Assembly: GCA_013151555.1 (NCBI GenBank)
Contig: JAADIA010000088.1
Location: forward strand, 1,294-8,039
Reading direction: 5' to 3'
DNA length: 6,746 nt
DNA from: Nitrospirota bacterium
GTDB lineage: Bacteria > NPL-UPA2 > JAADIA01
Positions 1-5,884 of the stretch are shown piece after piece. The notes beneath the pieces were generated by a model. That model searched no databases, was not told the DNA's origin, and saw nothing but the letters and a program-made list of their open reading frames with translations. Numbering within the stretch: the stretch's first letter is position 1; each line of letters opens with the position of its first letter. Made by a program: the position numbers and the translations under genes.

Positions 1-55
1 TTTTTTTATTTAAATTTTTATCACTCTATATCCGTGGCTGTTTTATTTTCTCTTC

Positions 56-1189
56 TTACAATATCACCAAATTATCACGGTGAATCACTTCATCATAATA
101 TTTGTAACCAAGGATAGACTTGACCTCCTTAGTCTTTGCTCCCTTCACTTTCTCTAATTCCAAAGAGGAATAGTTAGATAACCCCCGGGCAAATTCTTCC
201 TCATTCTCATTGCTAACACTTACCATATCTCCTTCACTGAAACTGCCTTCCACTCTTACAATACCACTGGGAAGCAAGCTTTTCCCTTTAAGCTTCAGGG
301 CCTCTTTAGCTCCTTCGTCAACAAATATCCTTCCGCATCGCCTACGGGTAAAAGCAATCCATCTTTTCCGGCTGGCTACTTTCTTTTTCCGGGGCAGGAA
401 CAAGGTTCCGATATCCTCTCCCTCGAGAAGGCGTCGAATTACCCGGGGAGTCTTCCCGTTAGCAATAACCATTGGCTCTCCGGAATTAGTAACTATTCTG
501 GCGGCTTCTAATTTGGTATACATGCCCCCCGTAGAAGTAATTTCCCCCGGCCCCCCTGCCTCAATTTCGGTCTGGGAATCGATTTTCTCAACTAACCTGA
601 TATAATCTTCTTTATCTCCTCCTCTCTTGCGAGGATCGGTTGCATAGAGTCCGTCAATGTCGGAGAGAATAATAAGCAGTTCCGCTCCCACTAAATTAGT
701 CACTAAGGCTGATAAGGTATCATTATCCCCAAATTTAATTTCCTCTACTCCTACGGAATCGTTTTCATTGATAATAGGAATGACATTAAGCTTAAGGAGA
801 GTCATCAAGGTATGACGAGCGTTCAGGTAACGTTTCCGATCGGTAAGGTCATCCTGAGTAAGGAGAATCTGAGCAACGAGATATCCTCTTTTCCGGAAAC
901 ATCGCTCGTAAAGATGCATAAGATAGCTTTGACCAATAGCGGCGGCAGCTTGTTTGCCGGGAAGCGTTCGAGGTCTTTCTTTCAACCCTAAAGCTCTCAT
1001 TCCCGCCCCTATGGCTCCCGAGGTGATTAAAATAACTTCCTGATCGCTTTGGCGCAGGTCAACTATCTCGTCAACAATTTTTTCTATTCGTTTATCATTG
1101 ATTCCAACAGTGGGAGAAGCAAGAACGGCTGTTCCTACTTTTATCACCAACCGTTTAATATCTTTAAATAGCTCCTTCCGCATCGGCAT
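56..1189 (-). CDS. proB: Glutamate 5-kinase (ProB) with C-terminal PUA domain
   Basis: ProB phosphorylates L-glutamate with ATP to gamma-glutamyl phosphate, the first step of proline synthesis in the cytoplasm. The 377-residue product has the full family layout. An amino-acid kinase domain covers about residues 12-262, with VIKVGT at 15-20, SGAIGAG at 58-63, NENDSV at 141-146, FGDNDTLSA at 153-161, SDIDGLY at 176-182 and a TSTGGM segment near 219. A PUA domain follows at about 285-365. The reading frame extends upstream to a TTG at 1225, but I chose the ATG at 1189 because AGAAGG (1199-1204) lies 9 bases before it; a second ATG at 1183 is also possible. The start lies inside the end of rpmA (26-base overlap), which suggests translational coupling. 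Its usual partner proA is not seen; only 55 bases remain downstream. Function is very secure; the exact start is less so. Confidence 0.96.
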   Translation of the reverse strand: MPMRKELFKDIKRLVIKVGTAVLASPTVGINDKRIEKIVDEIVDLRQSDQEVILITSGAIGAGMRALGLKERPRTLPGKQAAAAIGQSYLMHLYERCFRKRGYLVAQILLTQDDLTDRKRYLNARHTLMTLLKLNVIPIINENDSVGVEEIKFGDNDTLSALVTNLVGAELLIILSDIDGLYATDPRKRGGDKEDYIRLVEKIDSQTEIEAGGPGEITSTGGMYTKLEAARIVTNSGEPMVIANGKTPRVIRRLLEGEDIGTLFLPRKKKVASRKRWIAFTRRRCGRIFVDEGAKEALKLKGKSLLPSGIVRVEGSFSEGDMVSVSNENEEEFARGLSNYSSLELEKVKGAKTKEVKSILGYKYYDEVIHRDNLVIL

Positions 1190-1430
1190 ATATACTGACC
1201 TTCTTTCCGCTTTTTCCTGCTTCAAAACGGACGTAACCTTCTTTTAGGGCAAAAAGAGTATAATCTCTTCCCTGACCTACATTATTGCCTGGTTTAAACT
1301 TTGTTCCCCGCTGCCTGATTAAGATACTGCCGGCAGGAACGAATTGGCCTCCAAAACGTTTTACCCCCAAGCGTTGAGACCGGCTATCTCGTCCATTTCG
1401 GGAACTTCCCATTCCTTTTTTATGCGCCAT
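1164..1430 (-). CDS. rpmA: 50S ribosomal protein L27
   Basis: L27 is a bacterial 50S subunit protein whose N-terminal tail reaches towards the peptidyl transferase centre. The 88-residue product begins [16 protein letters not shown] and carries the family signature [20 protein letters not shown] followed by [19 protein letters not shown], and its length fits the family. The frame continues seven codons upstream, but the ATG at 1430 matches the conserved family start and has AGGAG (1438-1442) 7 bases before it. There is no N-terminal extension of the kind cleaved by the Prp protease in Firmicutes, and no prp gene lies between L21 and L27. A strong hairpin (1448-1480) ends 5 bases upstream of the ribosome binding site. 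The 3' end overlaps the start of proB. Confidence 0.98.
   Translation of the reverse strand: MAHKKGMGSSRNGRDSRSQRLGVKRFGGQFVPAGSILIRQRGTKFKPGNNVGQGRDYTLFALKEGYVRFEAGKSGKKVSIYADAEGAI
1199..1204 (-). promoter_or_regulatory. Ribosome binding site deciding the proB start
   Basis: The minus strand reads AGAAGG here, 9 bases before the ATG at 1189. It lies inside the rpmA coding sequence and favours 1189 over the TTG at 1225, which is the upstream end of the open frame. A second purine-rich stretch (GGAAGGAG) lies inside the proB start region but is badly placed for any start codon. Confidence 0.55.
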
Positions 1431-1447
1431 CTTACTTCTCCTAATGA

Positions 1448-1480
1448 GCACATCATCCGCCTTAGGCGGATGATAAGTGC
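1448..1480. repeat. Inverted repeat (hairpin) just upstream of rpmA
   Basis: ATCATCCGCC (1452-1461) pairs perfectly with GGCGGATGAT (1465-1474) across a TTA loop. The stem continues with GCAC (1448-1451) and GTGC (1477-1480) after a 2-base bulge, giving 14 pairs in all. In the mRNA this stem stands 5 bases before the rpmA ribosome binding site. A TCCGCC-TTA-GGCGGA core looks like a dispersed palindrome unit, but I can see only one copy here. Confidence 0.75.
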
Positions 1481-1521
1481 GAATTACCCTGAGAAATTTG
1501 AAGAATTTCCAGGACTTTAGT

Positions 1522-1551
1522 CCCTGAAATTGCTTTTAGCAATTTCTAGGG
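1522..1551. repeat. Inverted repeat in the rplU-rpmA gap
   Basis: CCCT + GAAATTGC (1522-1533) pairs with GCAATTTC + T + AGGG (1539-1551) around a TTTTA loop, giving 12 pairs with one bulged base. Just beside it GGAC-TTTA-GTCC (1512-1523) forms a smaller, overlapping, competing stem. CCCTGAGAAATT at 1488-1499 could also pair with AATTTCTAGGG at 1541-1551, so alternative folds exist. Confidence 0.65.
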
Positions 1552-1553
1552 GT

Positions 1554-1610
1554 CCCGCGTAGTATGCTAAAAATTATCGAAGAGAATTTTCGCATATTTC
1601 ACAAAGCGGG
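1554..1610. repeat. Inverted repeat with GC clamp in the rplU-rpmA gap
   Basis: CCCGC (1554-1558) can pair with GCGGG (1606-1610). Inside it TATGC-T-AAAA (from 1563) faces TTTT-C-GCATA (ending 1596), so an AT-rich hairpin is closed by a GC clamp. Spacing and base pairing suggest a folded unit, perhaps a small repeat; no known RNA family is recognised. Confidence 0.5.
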
Positions 1611-1629
1611 GCACTTCCCTTCACTATTG

Positions 1630-1663
1630 ATAGGATTAAGTTTTCCTTAATTCTTAATCCTAT
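1630..1663. repeat. Inverted repeat overlapping the rplU stop codon
   Basis: ATAGGATTAAG (1630-1640) and CTTAATCCTAT (1653-1663) form a perfect 11-base-pair stem with a 12-base loop. One arm includes the rplU stop codon (1660-1662). On the minus strand the stem is followed by a mixed sequence rather than a T-run, so it looks more like a 3'-end stabilising or pausing stem than an intrinsic terminator. Confidence 0.65.
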
Positions 1664-1971
1664 TGAATTATCTCCACTATCCTTAACCGGGTAAAGGATT
1701 GCCGGTGACCCTGCTTTCGTTTAGAGTTCTTTCTTCTTCGGAAATGGAAAGCTATCACCTTTTTTTCCTTACCATGTCCAAGCACCTCTCCAATTATTTT
1801 TGTTCCCTTCACCGTTGGCTGTCCCACAGAAACCTTCTTGCCGTTAGCTACCAGGAAAACTTCCTCAAATTCTACTTTCTTTCCGACCTCCCCATCTAAT
1901 TTCTGAATTTCAATCTCATCTCCCTCCGAGACTTGATATTGCTGGCTACCAACTTTCATAATGGCATACAT
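1660..1971 (-). CDS. rplU: 50S ribosomal protein L21
   Basis: L21 is a 50S subunit protein that binds 23S rRNA. The product is 103 residues, the same length as E. coli L21. It starts MYAIMKVGSQQYQVSEGD and carries the characteristic basic C-terminal stretch FHFRRRKNSKRKQGHRQ followed by FTRLRIVEI. The ATG at 1971 has AGGAG (1981-1985) 9 bases upstream. It lies 69 bases after the RNase E/G gene and before L27, the classic rng-rplU-rpmA order. A likely promoter at 2026-2054 would let it be transcribed apart from the RNase gene. Confidence 0.98.
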   Translation of the reverse strand: MYAIMKVGSQQYQVSEGDEIEIQKLDGEVGKKVEFEEVFLVANGKKVSVGQPTVKGTKIIGEVLGHGKEKKVIAFHFRRRKNSKRKQGHRQSFTRLRIVEIIQ

Positions 1972-2025
1972 GGGTAAATACTCCTATTCTTTAAAAAATT
2001 AACCCTCGAATCCTCTTTGCGGTAA

Positions 2026-2054
2026 ATGTTATCATAGAAGTTACTTGCTGTCAA
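2026..2054 (-). promoter_or_regulatory. Putative sigma70-type promoter for rplU-rpmA-proB
   Basis: On the minus strand a perfect -35 box TTGACA (2049-2054) is followed after exactly 17 bases by TAACAT (2026-2031), which matches the -10 consensus at four of six places, including the first TA and last T. It overlaps the last codons of the RNase E/G gene. Transcription would start near 2019, giving a leader of about 48 bases before the L21 start. This is a sequence match only. Confidence 0.45.
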
Positions 2055-3579
2055 GGTCCTCTCCCCTACTGGAGAGAAATTTAACTTTTTCCAATTGTAA
2101 ATCATGGTCCTCTTTGATAAGTATCTTTTTTCTCCGGAACTGTTTCTCCAACTTCGCAATTTTCTCCCGGTCTTCTTTTAAAAGATGAGAAACAACCTGG
2201 GGATGAGCCTTAACTATTATCTCTTTTTCCTCGGTTCGAGAACAAATTGCTTTCAGTTTCCTCTGAAGGTCAATGCTGATAGTAATAATTGATTTAACTA
2301 CTCCTCTTCCCTGGCAATAGGAACAAGAATTACATAAAACGCGAGAGAGATTTTCCCGGGTCCTTTGCCGGGTCATTTCTACCAACCCCAGAGAGCTATA
2401 CTGGACGATACTTGTCTTCGACCGGTCACGTTTAAGAGACTCTTCCAATTTCCTCAAGACTCTTTTTCTATTTCTCTCCGACTCCATATCAATGAAATCG
2501 ATAATAATAATACCGCCTAAGTCCCGCAGCCGTAATTGCCGGGCAATTTCTTGAGCTGCTTCCAGGTTGATACGAAGAGCTGTTTGCTCCAGGTTCTCCC
2601 GGCCGACATATCGCCCCGTATTTACATCAACACTTATTAAAGCCGTCGTCTCTTCAATAATTAGATTCCCCCCACTTTTCAGCCAGACTTTGTTATTTAG
2701 AGCTTTTTCTATTTCATTTTCTAAGTGGTAAGCGCTGAAAAGAGATTGTTCTCTTCTATAAGTTTCCACTCTTGGCCTCAAGGCAGGAAGAAACGATTTT
2801 AAGAACCTTCTTAACTTTCCTCCTTCTTCCCGGGAATCTATTATCACTCTATTAATATCTTCCCCAAAGAAGTCCCTGGCTGCCCGGCAGATCAATTCTA
2901 ATTCCTCATGGATAAGATGAGGAGCCGAATATCTCTGGGCTGTCTTTTCGACTCTTCGCCAGAGGTCCATCAAATATCTAATATCGGGAAGGAGTTCTTT
3001 TTTTCCCTTCCCTTCCCCCGCTGTCCGGACGATGAAACCAACCCCGGGAGGTCGAATCTTTTGAAGAATCTTTTTTAACCTTTCACGCTCTGTTCTATCA
3101 ACGATTTTCCGGGAGACTCCAAGGTGTTCTACCGTCGGCATAAGGACTAAAAATCTACCCGGAAGGCTTATGTGTGAAGAAATACGAGCTCCCTTGGTTC
3201 CCATGGGTTCCTTGATTATCTGAACCAGGATTTCCTGCCCTTTCTTCAAAACATCCTCTATGGAAACAGAGGGATAAGATCTTTTTCCTCTCTCTAACCG
3301 ATGAGCTTCTTCCTCTCCATAAGTAGCTACCATATCCTCAAGGATATCCACTTCCTTTGCCACATCGGAAACATACAAGAAACCGCTCTTCTCCAAACCG
3401 ATATCAACAAAAGCTGCTTCCATACCCGGCAAAATAGCTTCCACTCTTCCTTTATAGATATTGCCGGCAATTCCCCGACCTTCCTTTCTCTCTACAAACA
3501 ACTCCTCCAACACCTTGTCCTCGAGGAGTGCCATTCTCACCTCATTTTCATCTACACTAATCAGAACTTCTTTATACAT
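2041..3579 (-). CDS. rng: Ribonuclease E/G family endoribonuclease
   Basis: This cytoplasmic, Mg-dependent endonuclease cuts single-stranded RNA and takes part in rRNA maturation and mRNA decay. The 512-residue product is a catalytic core like E. coli RNase G (489 residues) and lacks the long C-terminal scaffold of RNase E. An S1-type RNA-binding segment lies at about 35-130 (GNIYKGRVEAILPGMEAAFVD). The catalytic domain has the two metal-binding aspartates in SVDVNTG (Asp318) and IDFIDM (Asp361). A zinc-link cysteine pair follows in CSYCQGRG (Cys419, Cys422), with an extra Cys416. The ATG at 3579 has GGAG (3587-3590) 7 bases upstream. It sits between DUF2344 and rplU in the common cluster. 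The family is certain; RNase G rather than short RNase E is inferred from length. Confidence 0.95.
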   Translation of the reverse strand: MYKEVLISVDENEVRMALLEDKVLEELFVERKEGRGIAGNIYKGRVEAILPGMEAAFVDIGLEKSGFLYVSDVAKEVDILEDMVATYGEEEAHRLERGKRSYPSVSIEDVLKKGQEILVQIIKEPMGTKGARISSHISLPGRFLVLMPTVEHLGVSRKIVDRTERERLKKILQKIRPPGVGFIVRTAGEGKGKKELLPDIRYLMDLWRRVEKTAQRYSAPHLIHEELELICRAARDFFGEDINRVIIDSREEGGKLRRFLKSFLPALRPRVETYRREQSLFSAYHLENEIEKALNNKVWLKSGGNLIIEETTALISVDVNTGRYVGRENLEQTALRINLEAAQEIARQLRLRDLGGIIIIDFIDMESERNRKRVLRKLEESLKRDRSKTSIVQYSSLGLVEMTRQRTRENLSRVLCNSCSYCQGRGVVKSIITISIDLQRKLKAICSRTEEKEIIVKAHPQVVSHLLKEDREKIAKLEKQFRRKKILIKEDHDLQLEKVKFLSSRGEDLDSK

Positions 3580-3746
3580 AAGAAAACTCCATAATTACAG
3601 ATAAACACCGTTCACCTATTTTTCACCACAGAGTTCACAGAGCACGCAGAGATGGCTCCTCAAAACATGATTTTCATTTTCTCTGCGGCCTCGGCGTTCT
3701 CAGTGGTAACAACTTGATTTTCCGAGTCTATCTGATTTATACTTTG
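3580..3746. other. Intergenic region with repeat between DUF2344 and RNase G genes
   Basis: The 167 bases between these two genes hold no gene. The central half is the CACAGAG-type palindrome listed separately. The remaining sequence contains the RNase G ribosome binding site (GGAG, 3587-3590). I found no convincing promoter or T-tailed terminator. Confidence 0.6.
3625..3707. repeat. CACAGAG-type dispersed palindromic repeat
   Basis: The left arm (3625-3652, beginning ACCACAGAGTTCACAGAG) and right arm (3680-3707, ending GTTCTCAGTGGT) are imperfect inverted copies: 21 of 28 positions pair, around a 27-base loop. The left arm is itself built of short near-repeats (CACAGAG, CACAGAG, CGCAGAG). 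The motif matches the CACAGAG...CTCTGTG repeats that I know from many environmental bacterial genomes. It has no coding capacity, so it is more like a REP or MITE element than an insertion sequence. Confidence 0.75.
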
Positions 3747-4277
3747 CTATAATTCCAGAGGAGAGACCAGCTTCCCTTCCTTTTCCACAAACAATCCGGT
3801 TCTCTCCATATCCAGCGAAGCCAGGTTCAGTTCTTCTTTTCCCAGGAGCGATTTTACGGCTTCTTTTATTTTAATTTTTCCTTTGAGATGCAAAGAAATG
3901 TCCAGAGAGCGCCCCTCCCCATCCGGTTTAATTTTGTAAGTAGCTATATCAATAATAGCCATTAAAGATTTAGATTCACGGGGAACTTCCCCAACCTCCA
4001 TAATTTTTAACCCTTCCGGCAACTCTTTATTAAAACGGATTTTGAATTCATCCTTATCGATTGCCTTCTCTAAAACAAGATCAGCAAATTCGCCCTTGCT
4101 TTTGATTCCCAGGGTGAGAGGAGGACCGAAGCTAACTCTGGGATGAGGGCTGAAACCTTCCGAATAGGCAACCGGCAAACCGCTCCGGCGTAAGGCTTGA
4201 ACAAAAACCTTAATCAGATTTAAATGGGAGATGAGCTTTACTTCATCTCCCTTTTCAAACTTCACCCTTAACTTCAA
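3747..4277 (-). CDS. DUF2344 (TIGR03936-type) radical SAM-linked protein
   Basis: The product (176 residues from the chosen start) belongs to the DUF2344 family, whose biochemical role is not established. It is recognised by ISHLNLIKVFVQALRRSGLP near the N-terminus, followed directly by VAYSEGFSPHPRVSFGPPL and LGIKSKGEFADLVLE. The family often lies next to, or is fused with, a radical SAM protein and precedes RNase E/G, L21 and L27. The downstream half of that order is kept here, but no radical SAM gene is present upstream. The open frame reaches a GTG at 4313, but those codons lie in repeat sequence. I prefer the TTG at 4277, which is preceded by GAGGG and starts at the conserved LRVKF strand. 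At 176 residues it is on the short side. A tRNA or rRNA modification role is only speculation. Confidence 0.85.
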   Translation of the reverse strand: MKLRVKFEKGDEVKLISHLNLIKVFVQALRRSGLPVAYSEGFSPHPRVSFGPPLTLGIKSKGEFADLVLEKAIDKDEFKIRFNKELPEGLKIMEVGEVPRESKSLMAIIDIATYKIKPDGEGRSLDISLHLKGKIKIKEAVKSLLGKEELNLASLDMERTGLFVEKEGKLVSPLEL

Positions 4278-4286
4278 GATACCCTC
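4275..4286 (-). promoter_or_regulatory. Ribosome binding site and TTG start of the DUF2344 gene
   Basis: The minus strand reads GAGGG (4282-4286), four bases, then TTG (4275-4277). The alternatives are a GTG at 4313, which falls in repeat sequence, and a GTG at 4265, which is too far from this site. The TTG start is therefore favoured but not proven. Confidence 0.5.
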
Positions 4287-4298
4287 ACAGCAAGAATA

Positions 4299-4484
4299 GA
4301 CACAGCGGCACACAGTTTAGAAAAATTTGAAATACTAAATTCGAAACTCGAAACAAATCCTAAATTATAATTTCCGAAATTCCAAACATGGTTTTGGTCC
4401 TTCGTGTTTTGGTCATTTGAGTTTGTTTCGGATTTCGGGTTTCGAATTTCGAGTTTCTCATCTTGTGCCTCTGTCACTTTGTGT
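4299..4484. repeat. Nested inverted-repeat element between HIT and DUF2344 genes
   Basis: Inner arms at 4329-4360 and 4430-4457 are inverted copies built on AATTCGAAAC and GTTTCGAATT cores. Outer arms at 4299-4315 (ACACAGCGGCACACAG) and 4462-4484 (rich in CTCTGTCACTTTGTG) are imperfect inverted copies of the CACAGAG motif. The centre holds GTTTTGGTC twice, at 4391-4399 and 4406-4414. On the minus strand the element has an open frame reading KLEIRNPKSETNSN and so on, a translation that I recognise as a recurring spurious ORF in environmental genomes. It is not a gene. The element reaches into the last codons of the HIT gene and ends close to the DUF2344 start. Confidence 0.75.
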
Positions 4485-4971
4485 TTTTATGTAGTTCTAT
4501 GGTCTTCTTTAACTTCTGATAGGTAGTCTCCAGATGTTCCGGAATCACTTTGGTTTCCGAGACCACGGGCATAAAATTAGTATCTCCTTCCCAACGAGGA
4601 ACGATATGCAAATGCAAATGGTCTGCTATCCCGGCACCTGCTACTTTCCCTAAATTCATCCCGATATTAAAACCCTGGGGTTGGATTACCTTTTCCAAAA
4701 GCTCAGTCGCTTTCCGGGTAAGCATCATTAATTCTAAAAGTTCTCTTCCCTCCAAGTTATCCAGACGGGAGACATGTTTGTAGGGAACAACTAAAAGATG
4801 CCCGTTACTATAAGGGTAAGTGTTGAGCATAAGAAAAGAGGTTTCTCCCCGCACAAGGAGATAATTTTCTTCATCTCGATTTTCTTTCGGCTTCCGACAA
4901 AAAAGACAGGTTTGCTCCTTATCTTTTTTCAAAATATATTTCATCCTCCAAGGCGCCCAGATTCGTTTCAT
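4474..4971 (-). CDS. HIT family protein (histidine triad, Ap4A-type hydrolase/phosphorylase)
   Basis: HIT proteins act on nucleoside phosphate conjugates, cleaving alpha-phosphate bonds through a nucleotidyl-histidine intermediate. The 165-residue product starts MKRIWAPWRMKYIL, an N-terminus typical of the Ap4A phosphorylase-like bacterial HIT subgroup. It carries a CLFC pair (Cys22, Cys25) that, with His66, probably forms a structural zinc site. The triad itself, DHLHLHIVPRW, has histidines 118, 120 and 122, the last probably the catalytic nucleophile. The frame is open up to a TTG at 5049, but the 26 extra residues look unlike the family and overlap the preceding gene, so I chose the ATG at 4971. 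Its ribosome binding site is weak (purine-rich AGAGAAAAAGA). The last residues (HKNTK) are encoded in repeat-derived sequence. The substrate is not determined. Confidence 0.92.
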   Translation of the reverse strand: MKRIWAPWRMKYILKKDKEQTCLFCRKPKENRDEENYLLVRGETSFLMLNTYPYSNGHLLVVPYKHVSRLDNLEGRELLELMMLTRKATELLEKVIQPQGFNIGMNLGKVAGAGIADHLHLHIVPRWEGDTNFMPVVSETKVIPEHLETTYQKLKKTIELHKNTK

Positions 4972-5029
4972 TCTTTTTCTCTGACCAGTCTTTTTCTCTC
5001 CTCTTTCCAAATAGCCGGGACAGCTCTCA

Positions 5030-5512
5030 TTACATCTTATACTTTCCAAAATCTTCAGGTTTCAAGTTTGCCAGAAAGAGCTTCAGCTTCTCTATCTCTT
5101 CGCCCTCTTCAAATCTGTCAAATTTGGATATATCATCGAGAGCTTCCTCAGAGACATAAATAGGAACACCTGTCCGAAGTGCCAGAGCCAAAGCATCGCT
5201 GGGACGAGCGTCTATATTCACTTTTTTCTTTCCCCGGCAGATGACAATCTTAGCAAAGAAAGTGTTATCCCTTAAACTATAAACGTGCACCTGAGTTACT
5301 CTTCCCTGCAATCCTTCAATTATGGACTTGATTAAATCATGAGTGAGAGGTCGAGGGGCAATCATTCCTTCTAATTCCAGGGCAATAGCACCAGCTTCAA
5401 ATACACCTACCCAGATGGGAAGAGTTCTCTTTCCTTCTTTATCCTTGAGGATAATAATAGGCATACTGGTAACAGGATCCACAGTTACTCCTTTTATCTT
5501 CATCTCGATCAT
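5030..5512 (-). CDS. Bifunctional nuclease domain (BFN/DUF151) protein
   Basis: The 160-residue product is a full-length DUF151/BFN domain protein. It begins MIEMKIKGVTVDPVTSMPI and continues with the family segments LPIWVGVFEAGAIALELEG (about 31-49), RPLTHDLIKSIIEGL (about 54-68) and the diagnostic VNIDARPSDALALALRTGVP (about 98-117). The tail ends in the common FLANLKPEDFGKY. Family members have been reported with RNase and DNase activity, but most bacterial ones, including this, are unassigned. The ATG at 5512 has GGGAG 7 bases upstream; an alternative ATG lies at 5503. It stands 50 bases after the zinc ribbon gene and 58 before the HIT start, so it is probably in the same transcript as both. 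Confidence 0.93.
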   Translation of the reverse strand: MIEMKIKGVTVDPVTSMPIIILKDKEGKRTLPIWVGVFEAGAIALELEGMIAPRPLTHDLIKSIIEGLQGRVTQVHVYSLRDNTFFAKIVICRGKKKVNIDARPSDALALALRTGVPIYVSEEALDDISKFDRFEEGEEIEKLKLFLANLKPEDFGKYKM

Positions 5513-5562
5513 ATTCTATCTCCCGATATAATAATATCTGATGACCCAAAGCAAAACAGGCC

Positions 5563-5790
5563 TTATAAACTACAAGTATTACATTTCTTGCTGGAGCAAG
5601 TGGAACAACCTGATCCGGTTGAGGACCCCTTAGATGTTGAACCGGCTTTTAATCCAAAGAGAGAAAGAAGACGGTCAACCTTACCACTCCCACACTGAGG
5701 ACAGGAAACGTTCTTCTCTTCCCGGAAAGAACGGAAAAGCACCTCGAATTCCTCTTGACATTTTTGACATTGAAATTCGTAGATAGGCAT
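5563..5790 (-). CDS. FmdB-type zinc ribbon protein
   Basis: A 75-residue small protein of the FmdB/CxxC_CXXC_SSSS regulatory-domain family. It starts MPIYEFQCQKCQEEFEVLF, with one zinc knuckle at Cys8 and Cys11 and the second at SCPQC (Cys30, Cys33), which together should hold one zinc ion. A Ser/Gly-rich linker and a second group of four cysteines (62, 65, 70, 73) form the tail. FmdB was first named as a putative regulator of formamidase genes, but the role of this broad family is unknown. An ATG two codons upstream (5796) is only 2 bases from the AGGA at 5799-5802, whereas the ATG at 5790 is 8 bases away and matches the family start. It lies between the M23 and DUF151 genes. Confidence 0.92.
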   Translation of the reverse strand: MPIYEFQCQKCQEEFEVLFRSFREEKNVSCPQCGSGKVDRLLSLFGLKAGSTSKGSSTGSGCSTCSSKKCNTCSL

Positions 5791-5884
5791 AATCATATTC
5801 CTGCTATAAATATTTGACTTTCAGTGCTTAGGTATACTCACAGTTCCACGATTATCTATATCTTACTCTATCAATGCCATGCTC

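Larger units (their letters stand above)
1431..1659 (-). other. Hairpin-rich rplU-rpmA intergenic region
   Basis: These 229 bases separate L21 from L27, which are usually close together. I find no credible gene. The region holds four inverted repeats in a row, listed separately, and no T-tract follows any of them on the minus strand, so none is a convincing intrinsic terminator. The transcript from rplU into rpmA would be heavily folded. It may be one or more inserted small repeats, or a site for RNA processing or attenuation that adjusts L27 output. The sequence does not decide between these. Confidence 0.6.

Noticed and set aside
1431-1451. N-terminal extension of L27 needing Prp cleavage
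   Set aside because: The seven extra codons (LIRRSK region) do not carry the Firmicutes cleavage motif, no prp gene is present, and the ATG at 1430 has a well-placed AGGAG.
1956-2159. Minus-strand open frame of 67 codons between RNase G and L21
   Set aside because: It overlaps the end of the RNase gene in another frame and runs into the L21 start; it shows no family features.
4274-4477. Minus-strand open frame of 67 codons reading LEIRNPKSETNSN and so on
   Set aside because: It is the translation of the nested inverted-repeat element, a recurring spurious ORF; it also overlaps the repeat arms exactly and has no ribosome binding site that I could support.
5791-5884. Promoter in the gap upstream of the zinc ribbon gene (minus strand TTGATA)
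   Set aside because: No -10-like hexamer lies 16-18 bases downstream of TTGATA; the nearest AT-rich blocks are too close.
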